Part shown: piece by piece, positions 1 to 11,279 of the stretch
Layout of the letters: every line of letters starts with the position of its first letter
Numbering within the stretch: position 1 is the stretch's first letter
Source of the DNA: Przewalskia tangutica
Taxonomy: Eukaryota > Streptophyta > Magnoliopsida > Solanales > Solanaceae
Direction: 5' to 3'
Assembly: GCA_029844215.1 (NCBI GenBank)
Contig: JAQGDG010000048.1
Coordinates: 248,001 to 312,000 of the forward strand
DNA length: 64,000 bases
The notes under the pieces: model-generated
Told to the model about the DNA's origin: nothing
The model's database searches: none
The model's input: only the letters and a program-made list of their open reading frames with translations
Translations under genes and position numbers: made by a program

Positions 1-109
1 TACTACGGACATCGGTGACTTTTATAAAAGGAATGGATCTCTTTAAAAGGAATTTAACGTCGTAGTACTTTAGGAGTTAAAACCGGACTTTGCATAAAAT
101 GAAAGTAGC

Positions 110-262
110 TTGTGTTGTGTAACTTGCCTATCTTGGTTGTTGTGTAACTTGCCTATGCGTGTTGTGTAACTTGCCTATCTTTGGTTGTTGTGTAACTTGC
201 CTATGCTTGTGTTGTGTAACTTGCCTATGCTTGTTGTTGCGTAGCTTGCTTATGCTTGTGAT
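110..262 (+). repeat. Short tandem array (about 22-27 bp unit) in LTR R1
   Basis: About six imperfect copies of a GTTGTGTAACTTGCCTATG unit with variable T/G spacers. The same array type occurs in the R2, R6, R7, R8 and R13 LTRs with 2-4 copies, so copy number is labile. It lies well downstream of the TATA box position, in the R/U5 part of the LTR. Confidence 0.8.
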
Positions 263-319
263 GATAGCCTTGGTTGTGCAAGAATTGTTATTTTTATGGA
301 CTAGCTTTCCATGAGGTTT

Positions 320-540
320 CTTCTTGTTCGGCCTTGGTCACGGTGGTCGGCTCTCGTACTTGCCCGTCTCATGGTGATTCGGCCTTGGTACCGTGAGTCG
401 ACCCTCGCTTGCCCGATTCGGTGTAGTGACGAAGTCTCGTGATCTGACCTTGGTCCCCGGTGGTCAGCCCTCGTACTTGCCCGATCGGCTCGTGGCCGGC
501 CTTGTATCCGAGTCGGCCGCACTTGCCGTGACGGCCGTGT
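320..540 (+). repeat. Degenerate 55-60 bp tandem array in LTR R1
   Basis: Three to four diverged units built on TCGGCCTTGGTA and CCTCGTACTTGCCCG. The matching position in R6 (24830-25045) and R8 (29470-29690, 34975-35190) carries the same unit. R7 and R13 have an unrelated 68-bp unit there. Confidence 0.65.
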
Positions 541-3421
541 TTTGGTTGCATTATATTATTGATACGGTCGGATCTGGTAGTTATACTTGTCCTATACGGT
601 TTTATGACACGTGGGACACGGTGTTCATGTATACTCCTTGCATCACATATCATAAAGCTATGGCTGAGGAAGAAATTCCACGCACGCAGTGATAATTTGG
701 AGCGTGAGTCCACGACTTGATGTAACTAGTTATATGTTATGTCGTAGCTTGGTCATCATACATGTCTCGCTTTATATAGACTATTATGATTTCATTTACG
801 TGATTTCTGATTTCACATACTTAGTACTGTTATCGACCTCCTTCGGCTGCGTTCACGCCGCAGTAGAAGTACATGGTTGTCGATCCCCGCTTAGGATCAC
901 CTTTCAGCGCATTGGGAAGCTCGTTCCTTCTGAGGCTTATCTTTGGTATGTGTTCCCCGAGTTGTAGGTTCTTGTACATTGGGGGTATGGCGGGCCCTGT
1001 CCGCCATAGTTGTTGTAAATCTTAGAGTGCATGCAAGGCGGGGTTTTGTAAAAAGGATTAAACTGTTCGTTTTGAAAGAGTTGTTTATATATATTTTATT
1101 GGAAGGTAACCGTTTGGTTGGCCTGTTTTATTATCTTGTCTCATGTTCATGTTTAAGTTTTTATTTCCGCTGGTTTTCTCTGATGTAGTATCACTAGGGT
1201 GCCCGGGGTAAGGCACCAGTCACGGGCCCGGGATCGGGTCGTGACAGCCGGTCACGTCCAAGTAAGTTCTCAACAAGTCAACCGATCCTCCATCGAGAGA
1301 CGCGGTAGTATAGAAACACAATTCTTGCACAACAAAGGCTATCACAACAAGCATAGGCAAGTTTCACAACAACAAGCATAGGCAAGTTTATACACAACTC
1401 GAAGTACTTCCATTTTATGCCCAAGTTCGGTTTTTAACCCTAAAGTACTACGTACGTTAAATTACTTTTAAAGAGATTTATTCCTTTTATAAAAGTCACC
1501 CGATACCCGTAGTATAAAAATAGAGTGACTTATATCTTTTAAGTAAACCAAAACAACTTCCATACTTTTTTTTTTTTTAAAGTCAAGTTACCACGTTAAA
1601 ACCAATGATAAAACCTTTCTTTTGTTTTCATAAGGTCGCTATAACCAACTTCCCATAAAGCTGTTATAACACCTTATGCTTTAAACCATTTTAAGACAAC
1701 ACAATGCCTTTCTTTTCCCTAAGGTTCCAGTTTGCCTAATTTTAATTACGCAAGTCTCTTTTTGAAAAGTTTCATAGTTCAATGTCTTAATCTCTTTTAA
1801 AACAATTGAGTAACATATGCCATAAAGTAGTAGGTTATTCTTGTTCATAATCAATCTTATTAAGCGACCATGATCTAGAAAATGTAATATCATTTTGTCT
1901 CATCTTAGCTTCTATGCAGATGGAGGTTTCTGCGGTTTTAATAATACTTAATTATTCAATACATTTTCCTTTATTAACGCTGCGATGGTTTGTCGATACA
2001 CATTCTGATTTCAAATCAAGAAACATTATTCCTTCCAAAACCAAGTACTCATTACTCACGAATGAGGTTTCACACAAACATCCATATTAAGTCAAGTCTC
2101 TTATCCTTTAAGAATAAGTCTCTTAACTTCTAAACCATTAAACCATTCTTTTTATCTCTCTTAAGGCGTTACACCTAACTTCTCATAAAGCTGGTATAAC
2201 TCTTATGTTTTCAAACCAAGTACACACTTCTTTCAAAAAGGTTTCTTAATCTTTTAGAATACTCCAAGGTTCTTTTACATCCAGTCGGTTATAAGTCAAA
2301 TCAGTTATCTTTTAAAAACCACAAAGCATTTCTCATTTACATAGAGCTGTTATAACACTTTATGTTTAAAGACAATCAAATACATTTAACACATGTACGT
2401 CTACCGTACTACATAGTTATACACATATCATGCTAGAACAGATAGGAAGAGGTTCACATACCTCGCGACGAGTATCGACTAATAGCAAAACGCTCAAGTA
2501 CCCCAAACCGCGCTACACTCTCGGTCAGCGGATCACTCCACACGTAGTACTACAACCTATAGAGGCCACAAAGCGCCTATTAATATCTTTAGATCTCAAT
2601 GTAGAATATTCTACGAAAATTCGGCACCTCCCCGCACAACAGCGTAAATCTCTCCTCTATCGAGGCCACCAAGCCAACCGGGGAGGAGGTTAACACGTCT
2701 AACCGACGCGTACAATTCTACTCACGGAATACTACACAAGCCTTCATCTGATACACTATGTAATTACAGTTCACTTCTTAAAATTCAGCTTAAGTCGCAA
2801 GACATTGCCGTAAGTATTATTCGAGCTTAAGTCAAAAGACATTGCCACAATTATAATGTTCTGTACTATATATAGTATACATCAACTATATATTCCTACA
2901 ACATGTAATTTCCAATTACAATAGAAGGTCAAGAGTGTTTACCTCGATAAGCCCAAAATTATCCGAGTTTATATGTCGATCTGAGCAAGGTTTAGCTCTA
3001 CTCCAAAGCGCTCTAACCCGCTCAACCAACCCTTAGAAGTTCTAACCAACTTCTACTTATAACTTCAACTACGGTGAAGATTTACTTAGGTTTCGTTTTT
3101 GTATCGAGGGAAGTATAATGGTATTTTCTGGCTTGTATAAGTGTAACCTTGGGAATACTACAAGGTATTTGGGCTAAGGTATTTGGACATAACAAAAATA
3201 CTAGAGAGTATTTCTATACCACAACAAGTGGGTATTTATACGAAACAACTAGGCTAGGGGGTGTGTACCACGGCCAAGCCTCTACAAAGGGAGGGGTAGG
3301 TTTCGACGAGGGGCCTTCAAGAGGGGAGGTGTGGTGGACGAGATCACAAGAGGGAGAGGAGGGTTTGAGACTTAGAAAGATTGCTCAAATTTTGGATGAA
3401 GAATGTCCTCAACTAGAGGGG

Positions 3422-3429
3422 TATTTATA
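3422..3429 (-). promoter_or_regulatory. TATA box of LTR R2
   Basis: TATAAATA on the minus strand followed by CCCC, about 415 bp inside the LTR start. The same TATAAATACC context recurs in most LTRs of the window, which supports a pol II promoter in U3. Confidence 0.75.
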
Positions 3430-3611
3430 GGTCATGTGAAAGCCAACTAATGGCCAAGATGAAGACAAGTGTGGTGCAAGTGTAGGGCTAGATTTCAACC
3501 ATGTGGACCTTATCCATCTACCACACCAACTTGCACAAATATCCTACCTAACCCAAGGCACAAAAAACGTGCCTTTGCTTGCCTTTGCCGTCCACTTCTC
3601 ACGTCCAATGT

Positions 3612-3633
3612 GAGGGTGACACATGTCACCCTC
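3612..3633. promoter_or_regulatory. Conserved GAGGGTGACA/TGTCACCCTC palindrome, R2
   Basis: Ten-base perfect arms around a 2-base centre, in U3 between the LTR start and the TATA box. It is found at the equivalent place in the other LTRs and is a candidate transcription-factor site or cruciform. Confidence 0.6.
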
Positions 3634-3859
3634 CCGTTGGTCCAAAATGTTTCGTCTCTCGGAAAAATCCGCAAAAATTATAAATGACATAGCCGGAATT
3701 TTCCCTTCGAAAGCTGTGGAAACGTTTCGTCGAAAAAGACTCCTTTTGGTAGCTATGCACAAATTCGAACCTATGCCTACTTTAAGGCTCAAATTGTATA
3801 CGTACTCCCTCACGTATATACTCTGGAAATACGGGGTATAACAACCATCACATGATCAA

Positions 3860-4135
3860 AGCTGGCCACTCGCCCGCAGTATCTAATGTGCGCGTCTAGC
3901 CCTGGAACTTCCCATAGCTCCGCATGGGCCACTCCAATGGCCCGCATGAGGTATTCCCCGCATCGAGGGTAGCTCCTCGGCAGCCGTCTGGACTCGCCGT
4001 CGCGTAGCCACAAAGACCGCATGACCACAAGGGCCGCAAACTAACCTGGAACTCTCGTAGCTCCGCATAGGCCATACAGACCCGCATAAGGTATTCTCGA
4101 ATCATAGGTCACTAGACCGCTGAGTCTACCCGCGT
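3860..4135 (-). repeat. CATGCGG-type short-motif array in LTR R3
   Basis: Dispersed repeats of CTCATGCGG, CCTATGCGG and CGCATG motifs at 20-60 bp spacing. Matching arrays occur in R4 (8630-8850 and 14745-14960), R9 (47480-47670) and R12 (52065-52320). This array type marks the LTR subgroup that includes the pol-bearing element R12. Confidence 0.65.
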
Positions 4136-5947
4136 CGGAGGCGACAACCCCGAATCATGAGTGATATAATATCATCATAACGACTTATCGTTAAACAACC
4201 TAAGCACAACAAGGAAAACCCTTTACACAAACATCACAAGATACTAACTCACGTAGCATCCTAACATGTTTACTTATCAAGTCAACAAGAAAGTATTACA
4301 AGACTATCACAAATCAATACAATCAAGTTATTCACACAAGGTACTTTCTACATTATGATTAACCGTGTGGTATCTATTCCCAAGGTACTTCATACATTAT
4401 CTTTTAAAAGATACGTTACGTTTACAAAAGTCACACAATACCCGTAGTATATGAAAATAGAGTGATTATCTTTTGAAGTTAATCAAAACACTTACCTTTG
4501 TAAAATCAAGTAACAACATTATTTTCCAAACGTCCAAGTTTGCCTAATTTCAAATGTTCACGGTTCTTATTTTAGAAAGGTTTCGTAGTTCATAGTCTTA
4601 TTCATTTAAGAATATAATTCTCTTTTAAACCATCTGAGAAAACATAAGCCTTATATGTGAGTAGGATATTTTTGTTTATAACAATCTTATTACAGCAGCC
4701 ATGATCTAGGAAATATCATTTTGTCTCATCTTAGCTTATCACGGATGGAAGTTTCTCGTTTTAATAATACTTAATCTGTCAAAATATTTCCTTTTATTAA
4801 CGCTGCAGTGGTTTGTCGATACACATTCTGATTTCCGAAATCAGTAAAACATTCTTAAGCCGTTATACCTAACTTCCCATAAAGCTAGTATAACTCTTAA
4901 GTTTTCAAAAACCCAGTATTACTTCTTCTTTCAAAATGATTCAAAAATCTTTTGAAACACTTCAAGTTCTTTATTATTACACAACCAGCCAGTTATAGTT
5001 CAAATCAGTTACCCTTTTAAAAACCACAAGTATTTTCTTACCTACATAAAGCTGTTATAACCAACTTTCCATAAAGCCGTTATAACACTTTATGTTTTAG
5101 ACCAATCAAATACATTTAACACATGTACGTCTATCGTACTACATAGTTACACACATATCATTCTAGAAGAGATAGGAAGAGGTTCACATACCTCGACAGT
5201 ATCGACTAATAGCAAAACGCTCAGTACTTCCAACCGTCGGCTACTCCTTAAGCCAAGTAGATCGCGTCACACGCGATCTTCAACCTATAAGGCCACGCTT
5301 ATTAATATTTAGATCTCTTCGTAGAACATTCTACGAAAATTCGACACCTCCCCGCAACATGGCGTAAATCTCTCTCTGTCGGCTACCAAGCCAACCGGGG
5401 GTTATACGTCTAATCCGGGCGTGCACAATTCTACCTCACGAAAAGCTACACAAGTCTCATGTCTGATCCTATATAATTCTGATTCGATTACTTTCTTACA
5501 TTCGGGCTTAAGTCGCAAGACATTGCCGTAAGTATTATTCGAGCTTAAGTCAAAAGACATTGCCGCAAAACTATGTTCCATTCTATATATAGTATACTTT
5601 AACTATATATTCAACAACATGTAATTTCCAATTACAATGTAAGGTCAAAAGTGTTTACCTCGATAAGCCCAAAATTATCCAAGTATAAAGTCGATCACAG
5701 GCAACGCGTTTGGCTCGACTCCGTGTGCTCCAACCCATTCGAACCACCCTTAGAAGTTCTAACCAACTTCTACTTAATACTCCAACTAACTATGGAGATT
5801 TTCCTTAGGGTTTCAGTTTTGCGACTGAAGGGAAGTATAATAGTATTTCTGGGCTTTTCGTATAAGTATAACCATGGAATACTACAAGGTATAAGGGCCA
5901 AGGTATTTTGGGTATAGTAACAATACTTTTGAGAGTATTTCTACCAA

Positions 5948-6078
5948 GAGGGGGGGTATTTATACGAGACAACACCACAAGGGGGGGGGTGTATACCCCT
6001 CGGCCAACCACACTAGGAGGGGGAGGTACTCTCGGCCAAGGGGGGAGGGGCTCTCGGCCAAGTGGGGGAGGGGGGTGT
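5948..6078 (+). repeat. G-run cluster with quadruplex potential, LTR R3
   Basis: At least seven runs of 4-9 G on the plus strand within 130 bp, separated by short linkers and repeated CTCGGCCAA motifs. In the minus-strand LTR this lies just downstream of the TATA box, so the template strand is G-rich and a transcript would be C-rich. Other LTRs carry shorter, less G-rich versions of the block. Confidence 0.6.
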
Positions 6079-6164
6079 TGGACGAACACCACAAGAGAGG
6101 GGGAAGGGATTTCTAAGACTTAGAAAAATTTTGGAATGGATGAAGAAGTCTTCCAAAAGGGGGG

Positions 6165-6172
6165 TATTTATA
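6165..6172 (-). promoter_or_regulatory. TATA box of LTR R3
   Basis: TATAAATACCCC on the minus strand, 20 bp from the R4 insertion point. R4 therefore separated this TATA box from the upstream U3 sequence, now at 15764-16148. Confidence 0.7.
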
Positions 6173-6406
6173 GTACAAGCCAAGGCCAACCTGTTATACC
6201 CCGTATTTCCAGAGTATGTACGTAAGGACGTACGTAGGAAAGTTTGTGCCTTAAAATGCAAGGGCCGAAAATTATTTGTTCACAACACCCGATTAGAGTC
6301 GTTTTTCGACGAAACGTTTCCACAGCTTACGTAGGGAAAATTCCGGCTATGTCATTTATATTTTTTGCGGATTTTTCCGAGAGACGAAACATATTTGGAC
6401 CAATGG

Positions 6407-6428
6407 GAGGGTGACACTTGTCACCCTC
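6407..6428. promoter_or_regulatory. U3 palindrome, R4 5' LTR
   Basis: GAGGGTGACA...TGTCACCCTC variant with one base changed at the centre (ACTTGT). It lies about 200 bp upstream of the TATA box. Confidence 0.55.
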
Positions 6429-6604
6429 ATTGACGATAAGAGGGTGGTTGGCCTTGGCGATTGGTTCACGTTTTTGTGCCTTGTTTTGGCCTTGTTTTGT
6501 GCAATGTTTTGTGGCTTGTTTTGTGGAGTAGGGACTAGGGGGCACTTGGGCACATCTTGGCCCTCACTTGCCCCCACGTGGCTTGATCTTGGCCCTTGGT
6601 TTCC

Positions 6605-6612
6605 TATAAATA
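6605..6612 (+). promoter_or_regulatory. TATA box, R4 5' LTR
   Basis: TATAAATACCC, 413 bp inside the LTR and followed by the conserved CTTCATCCACTC region expected near the start of R. Likely U3 promoter. Confidence 0.75.
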
Positions 6613-9600
6613 CCCTCCCTTTGATGAGTTTTCTTCATCCACTCCTCACTCCTCAAGTCTTGAAAGCCCTCCCTTTTTCGTGAGGCCCTTGGCCGAGTAG
6701 CCCCACTCCTTGTGGTGTGGCGAGACCCACCCCCTTCCTTTAGGGTTAAACCGTGGGGTACCCCACTTGCCTTGTTGTTCTCGTAGAATACACCACTCTT
6801 GGTAGAAATACTCTCCATAGTATTGTTACTATACCCAAATTACCTTAGCAGTATACCTTGTAGTATTCCAAAGATACCTCTATCGTAGAGCAGAAATACT
6901 ACCTTTTGTCCTTTAATCTCAAACCGAAACCCTAAGGAAATCTTCATAGTTGGTTGAAGTATTTAAGTAGAAGTTGGTTAGAACTTCTAAGGGTTGTTTG
7001 GAGCGGATTGGAGCGCGGAGTAGGAGCTAAACCTTGCTCGGGATCGACATTATAACTTGGTTAATTTTGGGCTTATCGAGGTAATTATCTTGTCCTATTG
7101 TAATTGGAAATTACATGTTGTTAGAATATATAGTTGAAGTATACTATATATAGAAATTTGAACGTAGTTATCGGCAATGTCTTTTGACTTAAGCTGAATA
7201 ATAAGAAACCTTTTCAAAGAAGAAGTCTTGTTGTAATTACATAGGGGTGTATTACGGTAGACTTGTGTAGCTTTTACGTGAGATAGAATTGTGCGTCGGA
7301 TTAGGCGTATAACCCCACAGTTGGCTTGGTAGCCGGCCCGATAGAGGAGGAGATTTCTGTTGCGGGAGAGTCTTTGCGAATTTTACGTAGAATGTTCTAC
7401 GAAGAGATCTAGATGTTAATAAGCGCGCTTGTGGCCTTATAGGTTGAAGTACTACGTGTGACGCGATCTACTTGGCAGGAGTAGCAAGCGGTTGGAAGTA
7501 CTTGGGCGTTTTGCTATTAGTCGATACTCGTCGCGAGGTATGTGAACCTCTTCCTATCTCTTCTAGCATGATATATGTGTAACTATGTAGTGCGGTAGGC
7601 GTCTGGTGTTAAATGTATTCGACTGGTCTAAAACATAAAGTGTTATAACGGCTTTATGGGAAGTTGGTTATAACGACTTTATGTAGGTAAGAAAATACTT
7701 GTGGTTTTAAAGGTAATCATTTTAACTATAAGCGGCGGGTTATGTGATAATAAAGAACTTGAAGTATTTCAAAGATTTTGAATCATTTTGAAAGAAGAGT
7801 AATACTTGGTTTTGAAAACTTAAGAGTTATACTAGCTTTATGGGAAGTTAGGTATAATGGCTTAGAAGGTTTCTTGATTTGAAATCGAATGTGTATCGAC
7901 AAACCAACTGCGGCGTTAATAAAAGGAAATGTTTTGATTAAGTATTATTAAAACCGGAGAAACGTCCATCTGCATAGAAGCTAAATGAGACAAAAATGAA
8001 TTTCCTAGTTCATGGGCTGCTGTAATAAGATTGTTATAAACAAGAATATCCTACTCACACATAAGGCTTATGTTTCTCAGATGGTTTAAAGAATTATATT
8101 CTTAAATGAATAAGGCTAGGAACTACGAAACCTTTCTAAAATAAGAAAGCGTGAACATTTGAAATTTGGCAAACTTGGGCGTTTGAAAAGAATGTTGTTA
8201 CTTGGTTTTACAAAGAGAAGTGTTTTGATTTAATTCAAAAGATAATCACTCTATTGTTATATACTACGGGTATTGTGTGACTTTTGTGAAAGTAACATAT
8301 CTTTAAAGAGTTATTGTATAAAGTACTTTGGGGATAAAAACCCGATCTCGTTAATCATATAGTAGAAAGTACCTTATGTGTGAATAACTTGATTGTATTG
8401 GGTTGTGATATCATTGTAATACCGTCGTGTTGATTTGATAAGTAATCAGATTAGGATGCTACGTGTGTTAGTGATACGTGATGTTTGTGTAAAGGGGTTT
8501 TCCGCTTGATTGTGCTTATGTTGTTTAAGCGATAAGCTGTTATGTTGGTATTATACCACTCACCGTGTTCAGGGGTTAAGCGCCTCCGTCGGGGTAGACT
8601 CGAGCGATGCAGGACCGTGATTGAGAATACCTCATGCGGGTCCCGGGGCTATGCGAACTACGAGAGTTCGAGTTAGTGTGCGGCCTTTATGGTCATGCGA
8701 TCTATGTGGCCATGCGGATTGCGAGTCGGGCGATCGATGCCGGAGTAGCTGCCCTCGATGCGGGGTTATACCTCATGCGGGCCTATGAGATTGGCCTATG
8801 CGGAGCTGCGGGGAGTTCCAGGGCTAGACGCGCACATTTGATATTGCGGGCGAGCGACCAGCTTTGATCATGTGACGGTCTAGACGGATATCATGATCTG
8901 ATTTATGACCTTGTTAATGCGTAGGTGTTAGTAGTCGGCTATGCCTTGCACTTACCACCTGTCTTTATTTTATTTGGACACGGTGGGACTGCTTTGTTCA
9001 TATGTATTCCTTGGTGCTTTTCTATCATTGGCTGGCGGTGAAGGTATTCCACGGGCATGATTGATGTTGTGGGCGTGAGACCCATTGTTATATTGGAGTG
9101 ATGACTTTGAGGGCGTGAGTCCCTGACTAGACATGACTGCTTATTTATTGTGAACGGTAGTTTGGTTATCATACATGTCTCCTGCTTTCTATAGACTACT
9201 ATGATTTCATTCTGATATCTTCATGTTTCACATACTTGGTACTGTTGTCTTGACCTCGCCCGAGGCTGCGTTCATCTGCGAGTAAAGGTACACCGATCGT
9301 TGATCCTCGCTCTTAGGGTCACGATTCGGCGTTTGGGAAGCTCGTTCCTCGGAGGCTTATCTTGGTATAGTCCCGCATTGATTGTAGGTGCTTACATTCG
9401 GGGTATGGCGGAGCCTGTCCGTCGTTGTTGTCATATCATTCTTAGAGTGCAGCGTAATGCTGTTATGGGCGAGTGGTAGAAAGGGATATGCTATTCAAAT
9501 TGTTATTTATATATCTTGTGGTAACCGTTTTTGGTTGCTTTGTATTCTTATTCCTTGTCTTATTACATTGGTTTCATGTATTGTCTTTATGTTCATTGAT

Positions 9601-9665
9601 TACTCGATGTTGTATCACTAGGGTGCGGGGTAAGGCACGATCCACGGGCCGGGCAGTCGTGGAAG

Positions 9666-9677
9666 TGGTATCGAGCG
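9666..9677 (+). other. R4 primer-binding site (initiator tRNA-Met type)
   Basis: TGGTATCGAGCG follows the LTR after AAG. It matches the plant tRNA-iMet complement TGGTATCAGAGC except for a missing A after TATC. Five other elements share the missing A, while R9 has the intact form. Confidence 0.8.
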
Positions 9678-9720
9678 ATTAATCCTCGGAAAGTGTCTGA
9701 GACCGTATCGATGAAGTCTT

Positions 9721-9755
9721 GATTATCGGTGTGTTATGCACCACACCAAATAATC
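9721..9755 (+). other. R4 leader stem-loop
   Basis: Arms GATTATCGGTGTG and CACACC(A)AATAATC close an 8-base loop, TTATGCAC. It lies about 50 bp after the primer-binding site and about 110 bp before the gag start. Homologous hairpins occur in all seven leaders of the window. In most of the other leaders the loop contains the self-complementary GTGCAC. Confidence 0.6.
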
Positions 9756-9865
9756 AGGAGGCTATAGGATATTTAGGATTGGTTTCTATTCTTCTCACTC
9801 TGAGATCGTGCCTTAGAGCTGTGTTGTAAGTTGGGCCCTCTCACGCATTTCTTTCCACTGCAGTT

Positions 9866-10640
9866 ATGCCTCGCGTGGGCAACAGCCCGGGAGGGCAAAG
9901 CGGCAGGAGGCTGCGAGTAAGTCTGAGAGAGGGTTCGTGGGCACGACCCAATCATCACTGAGGTGGTGCTTCGTTCGGGAGTTTTGCGGCGTCGCTAGCC
10001 AGCGAGTTTTAGCGGCGGCGAATTTCTCTGCGGCCATGATATATGAACCCGGTTCCACGGCGAGGGCAGAGAATATAGATTGCAAAAAGCGACCACTGTT
10101 ACTAGCTATGGATTTGGCTACCCGAGAGTATACCGATGTCTGCGAGTCTTGATGACTATCTAAGAGAAGGTTGTGCGAAAGTAATTCTTGATTGAAGCGA
10201 GCATGGCACGTATGCGGGCTTATGCGCGGCGGCGAAAGCGTAGAGATCGGCGGGTTAGCAGGCGGCGGATAGATGGCGAGCAGCGGGAGTCCTTTGGTAA
10301 CTTTAGGCGAATCGCCTCGCGTGAACTTGATATGCACATCCGCGGTCACGAAAGGTCCTCGCGGGGTTCGGGGCGTTCGGGGTATGCGAGGAGTTGGTCG
10401 AGCTCGAGCTTAGGTTCACGGCTACGTAGGTTCGGCCGGCGGATTGATTTCTCCCGGTATTCGCAATGTAATGAGCGTCGTCGGGAATGTCGTCTTTTGT
10501 TGGTACTTGTTTTACTGCGGCGTCGAGGGCCGTGTGTCGAAAGAATGTCTAGTAAGAGGACTTAGCCTTGAGGATCGGTGGGTAGTTCGTCATCTTCCTT
10601 GCTATCGCCTACTGCAGGCGAGTTTTATTAGAACGACTAA
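9866..10640 (+). pseudogene. R4 gag remnant
   Basis: Gag packages the element RNA into virus-like particles in the cytoplasm. The start ATG is placed by homology: every element has ATGCCT about 195-200 bp after the primer-binding site. The first codons give MPRVGNSPG. The central capsid-like part seen in R5 and R8 is largely missing. The C-terminal part is recognisable: LDDYL near 10140, a basic stretch MARMRAYARRRKRRDRR from about 10203, and a degraded zinc-knuckle segment FYCGVEGRVSKEC near 10510-10550 with the histidine replaced. Stops and frame changes prevent translation. Downstream comes non-coding sequence, with no protease or RT. Confidence 0.7.
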
Positions 10641-10659
10641 GGGAGTAAAGCGATAAATC

Positions 10660-11195
10660 TGGATAGATCCTTAACCTCTAGAGATCGGTAGGTGTGATAA
10701 GATGGGTATATCATAAGGGCTATGTTACGATGGCGATGTGTTAATTGTGATTAGAAATCATGGTTAGTGCAGGAAAGATTGGGGATAGAGAAAGTGTGAG
10801 CCTTAGAGTGTTATCGTGGAGACCTTAGAGGTAAGGCCATCTCGAGTAAAAGATGTATTGTTTATGTTTGACCCTTATAGGAGTGCATAGTGCGCGTGAG
10901 TTATGTTGTGGGATAAGTCCACGAGTAGTGTGGAATGAAGAGGGTAGTTGAGCTAAGAAGACCGCTAGGTTTTCGTAGCGTGATTAGTGAGTGTTCGCCC
11001 GGGGAGCTAGCATTTTGCGGCGTTGTCGGGTCGGGTTGAGGCCGCGTTGCGGGTCAACCGCGGCATGTTTGGTTGTGGGGTCGGTTGTGGTGGTCCCGCC
11101 TTGTGGTAAGTCACGAGGTGTTAGGCCGAGTTTAGTTAACCCGTCTGAGTTCGTGGATGCGTTCGACCGATGGTCGGGCGAGGAGGTCGGCCGTC
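10660..11195 (+). other. R4 3' non-coding region, first half, with conserved hairpin
   Basis: Collinear with the post-gag non-coding region of R5, R6, R7, R8 and R13: CCTTAACCTCTAGAG, the GAGACCTTAGAGGTAAGGCC block, GATAAGTCCACG, then a GTCGGGTTGA...GGTCAACCG inverted repeat (arms near 11032-11039 and 11053-11059). No open frame is shared between copies, so it is likely a cis-acting or untranslated segment. Confidence 0.6.
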
Positions 11196-11279
11196 TTGTC
11201 TTACAGAAAGACCGTTTACTCGGCGGTGTTGATTAATCGAAGGTTGTAAGGCTGCGGGGTGCCTACCATCACCTTATAA

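Larger units (their letters stand above)
1..1246 (+). mobile_element. R1: 3' part of a plus-strand Ty3/gypsy LTR, 5' part outside the window
   Basis: This stretch matches the 3' third of the R8 LTRs (29205-30387 and 34725-35886) in the same order: the TACTACGGACATCGG block, a short tandem array, a longer-unit array, and the terminal GGTAAGGCAC...GTCGTGACA. The right edge at 1246 is the canonical LTR end in CA. The next base starts a minus-strand LTR of the same family (R2), so R1 is inserted in R2. I see no primer-binding site after the end, so this is the 3' LTR of an element, or a solo LTR, whose remainder lies left of base 1. Short open frames here are repeat-derived and not genes. Confidence 0.85.
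1247..3843 (-). mobile_element. R2: minus-strand LTR, 3' part cut by R1
   Basis: Reading leftward from 3843, the LTR begins TGTTATACCCCGT and proceeds through the 22-bp palindrome (3612-3633), TATA box (3422-3429), the conserved GGGCTTATCGAGG block near 2940-2960, and the CTTGCCTATGCTTG array near 1340-1395. It stops at 1247 where R1 enters. Its start abuts a different part of another minus LTR (R3) at 3844, so R2 is itself an insertion in R3. The rest of R2 lies beyond the left edge, so it cannot be told whether R2 is a solo LTR or part of a full element. No coding capacity. Confidence 0.85.
3844..6191 (-). mobile_element. R3: minus-strand LTR, central part
   Basis: This is the body of a minus-strand LTR. 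At 3844 it stops in the sequence that in R4 follows the CATGCGG-type array (near 8865-8880), because R2 is inserted there. At 6191 it stops just upstream of the TATA region because R4 is inserted there, and it resumes at 15764. Landmarks are the CATGCGG array (3870-4130), GTTATAAC/CTTTATG palindromic modules (near 4870 and 5050), the GGGCTTATCGAGG block near 5660, a G-rich tract (5948-6078) and a TATA box (6165-6172). Confidence 0.85.
6192..9662 (+). repeat. R4 5' LTR
   Basis: Starts TGTTATACCCCGTATTTCC and contains an ACGT-rich inverted repeat at 6219-6236, the palindrome at 6407-6428, and TATA at 6605. It also has twin GTTATAAC/CTTTATG modules at 7642-7674 and 7825-7857, and a CATGCGG array at 8630-8850. 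The end is GGGCAGTCGTG directly before AAGTGGTATC; the usual terminal ACA is missing. Length is about 3.47 kb. Confidence 0.88.

Noticed and set aside
9666..9677. tRNA-like sequence at LTR borders
   Set aside because: Only the 12-base complement of the initiator tRNA 3' end is present; there is no tRNA gene with arms or internal promoter boxes.
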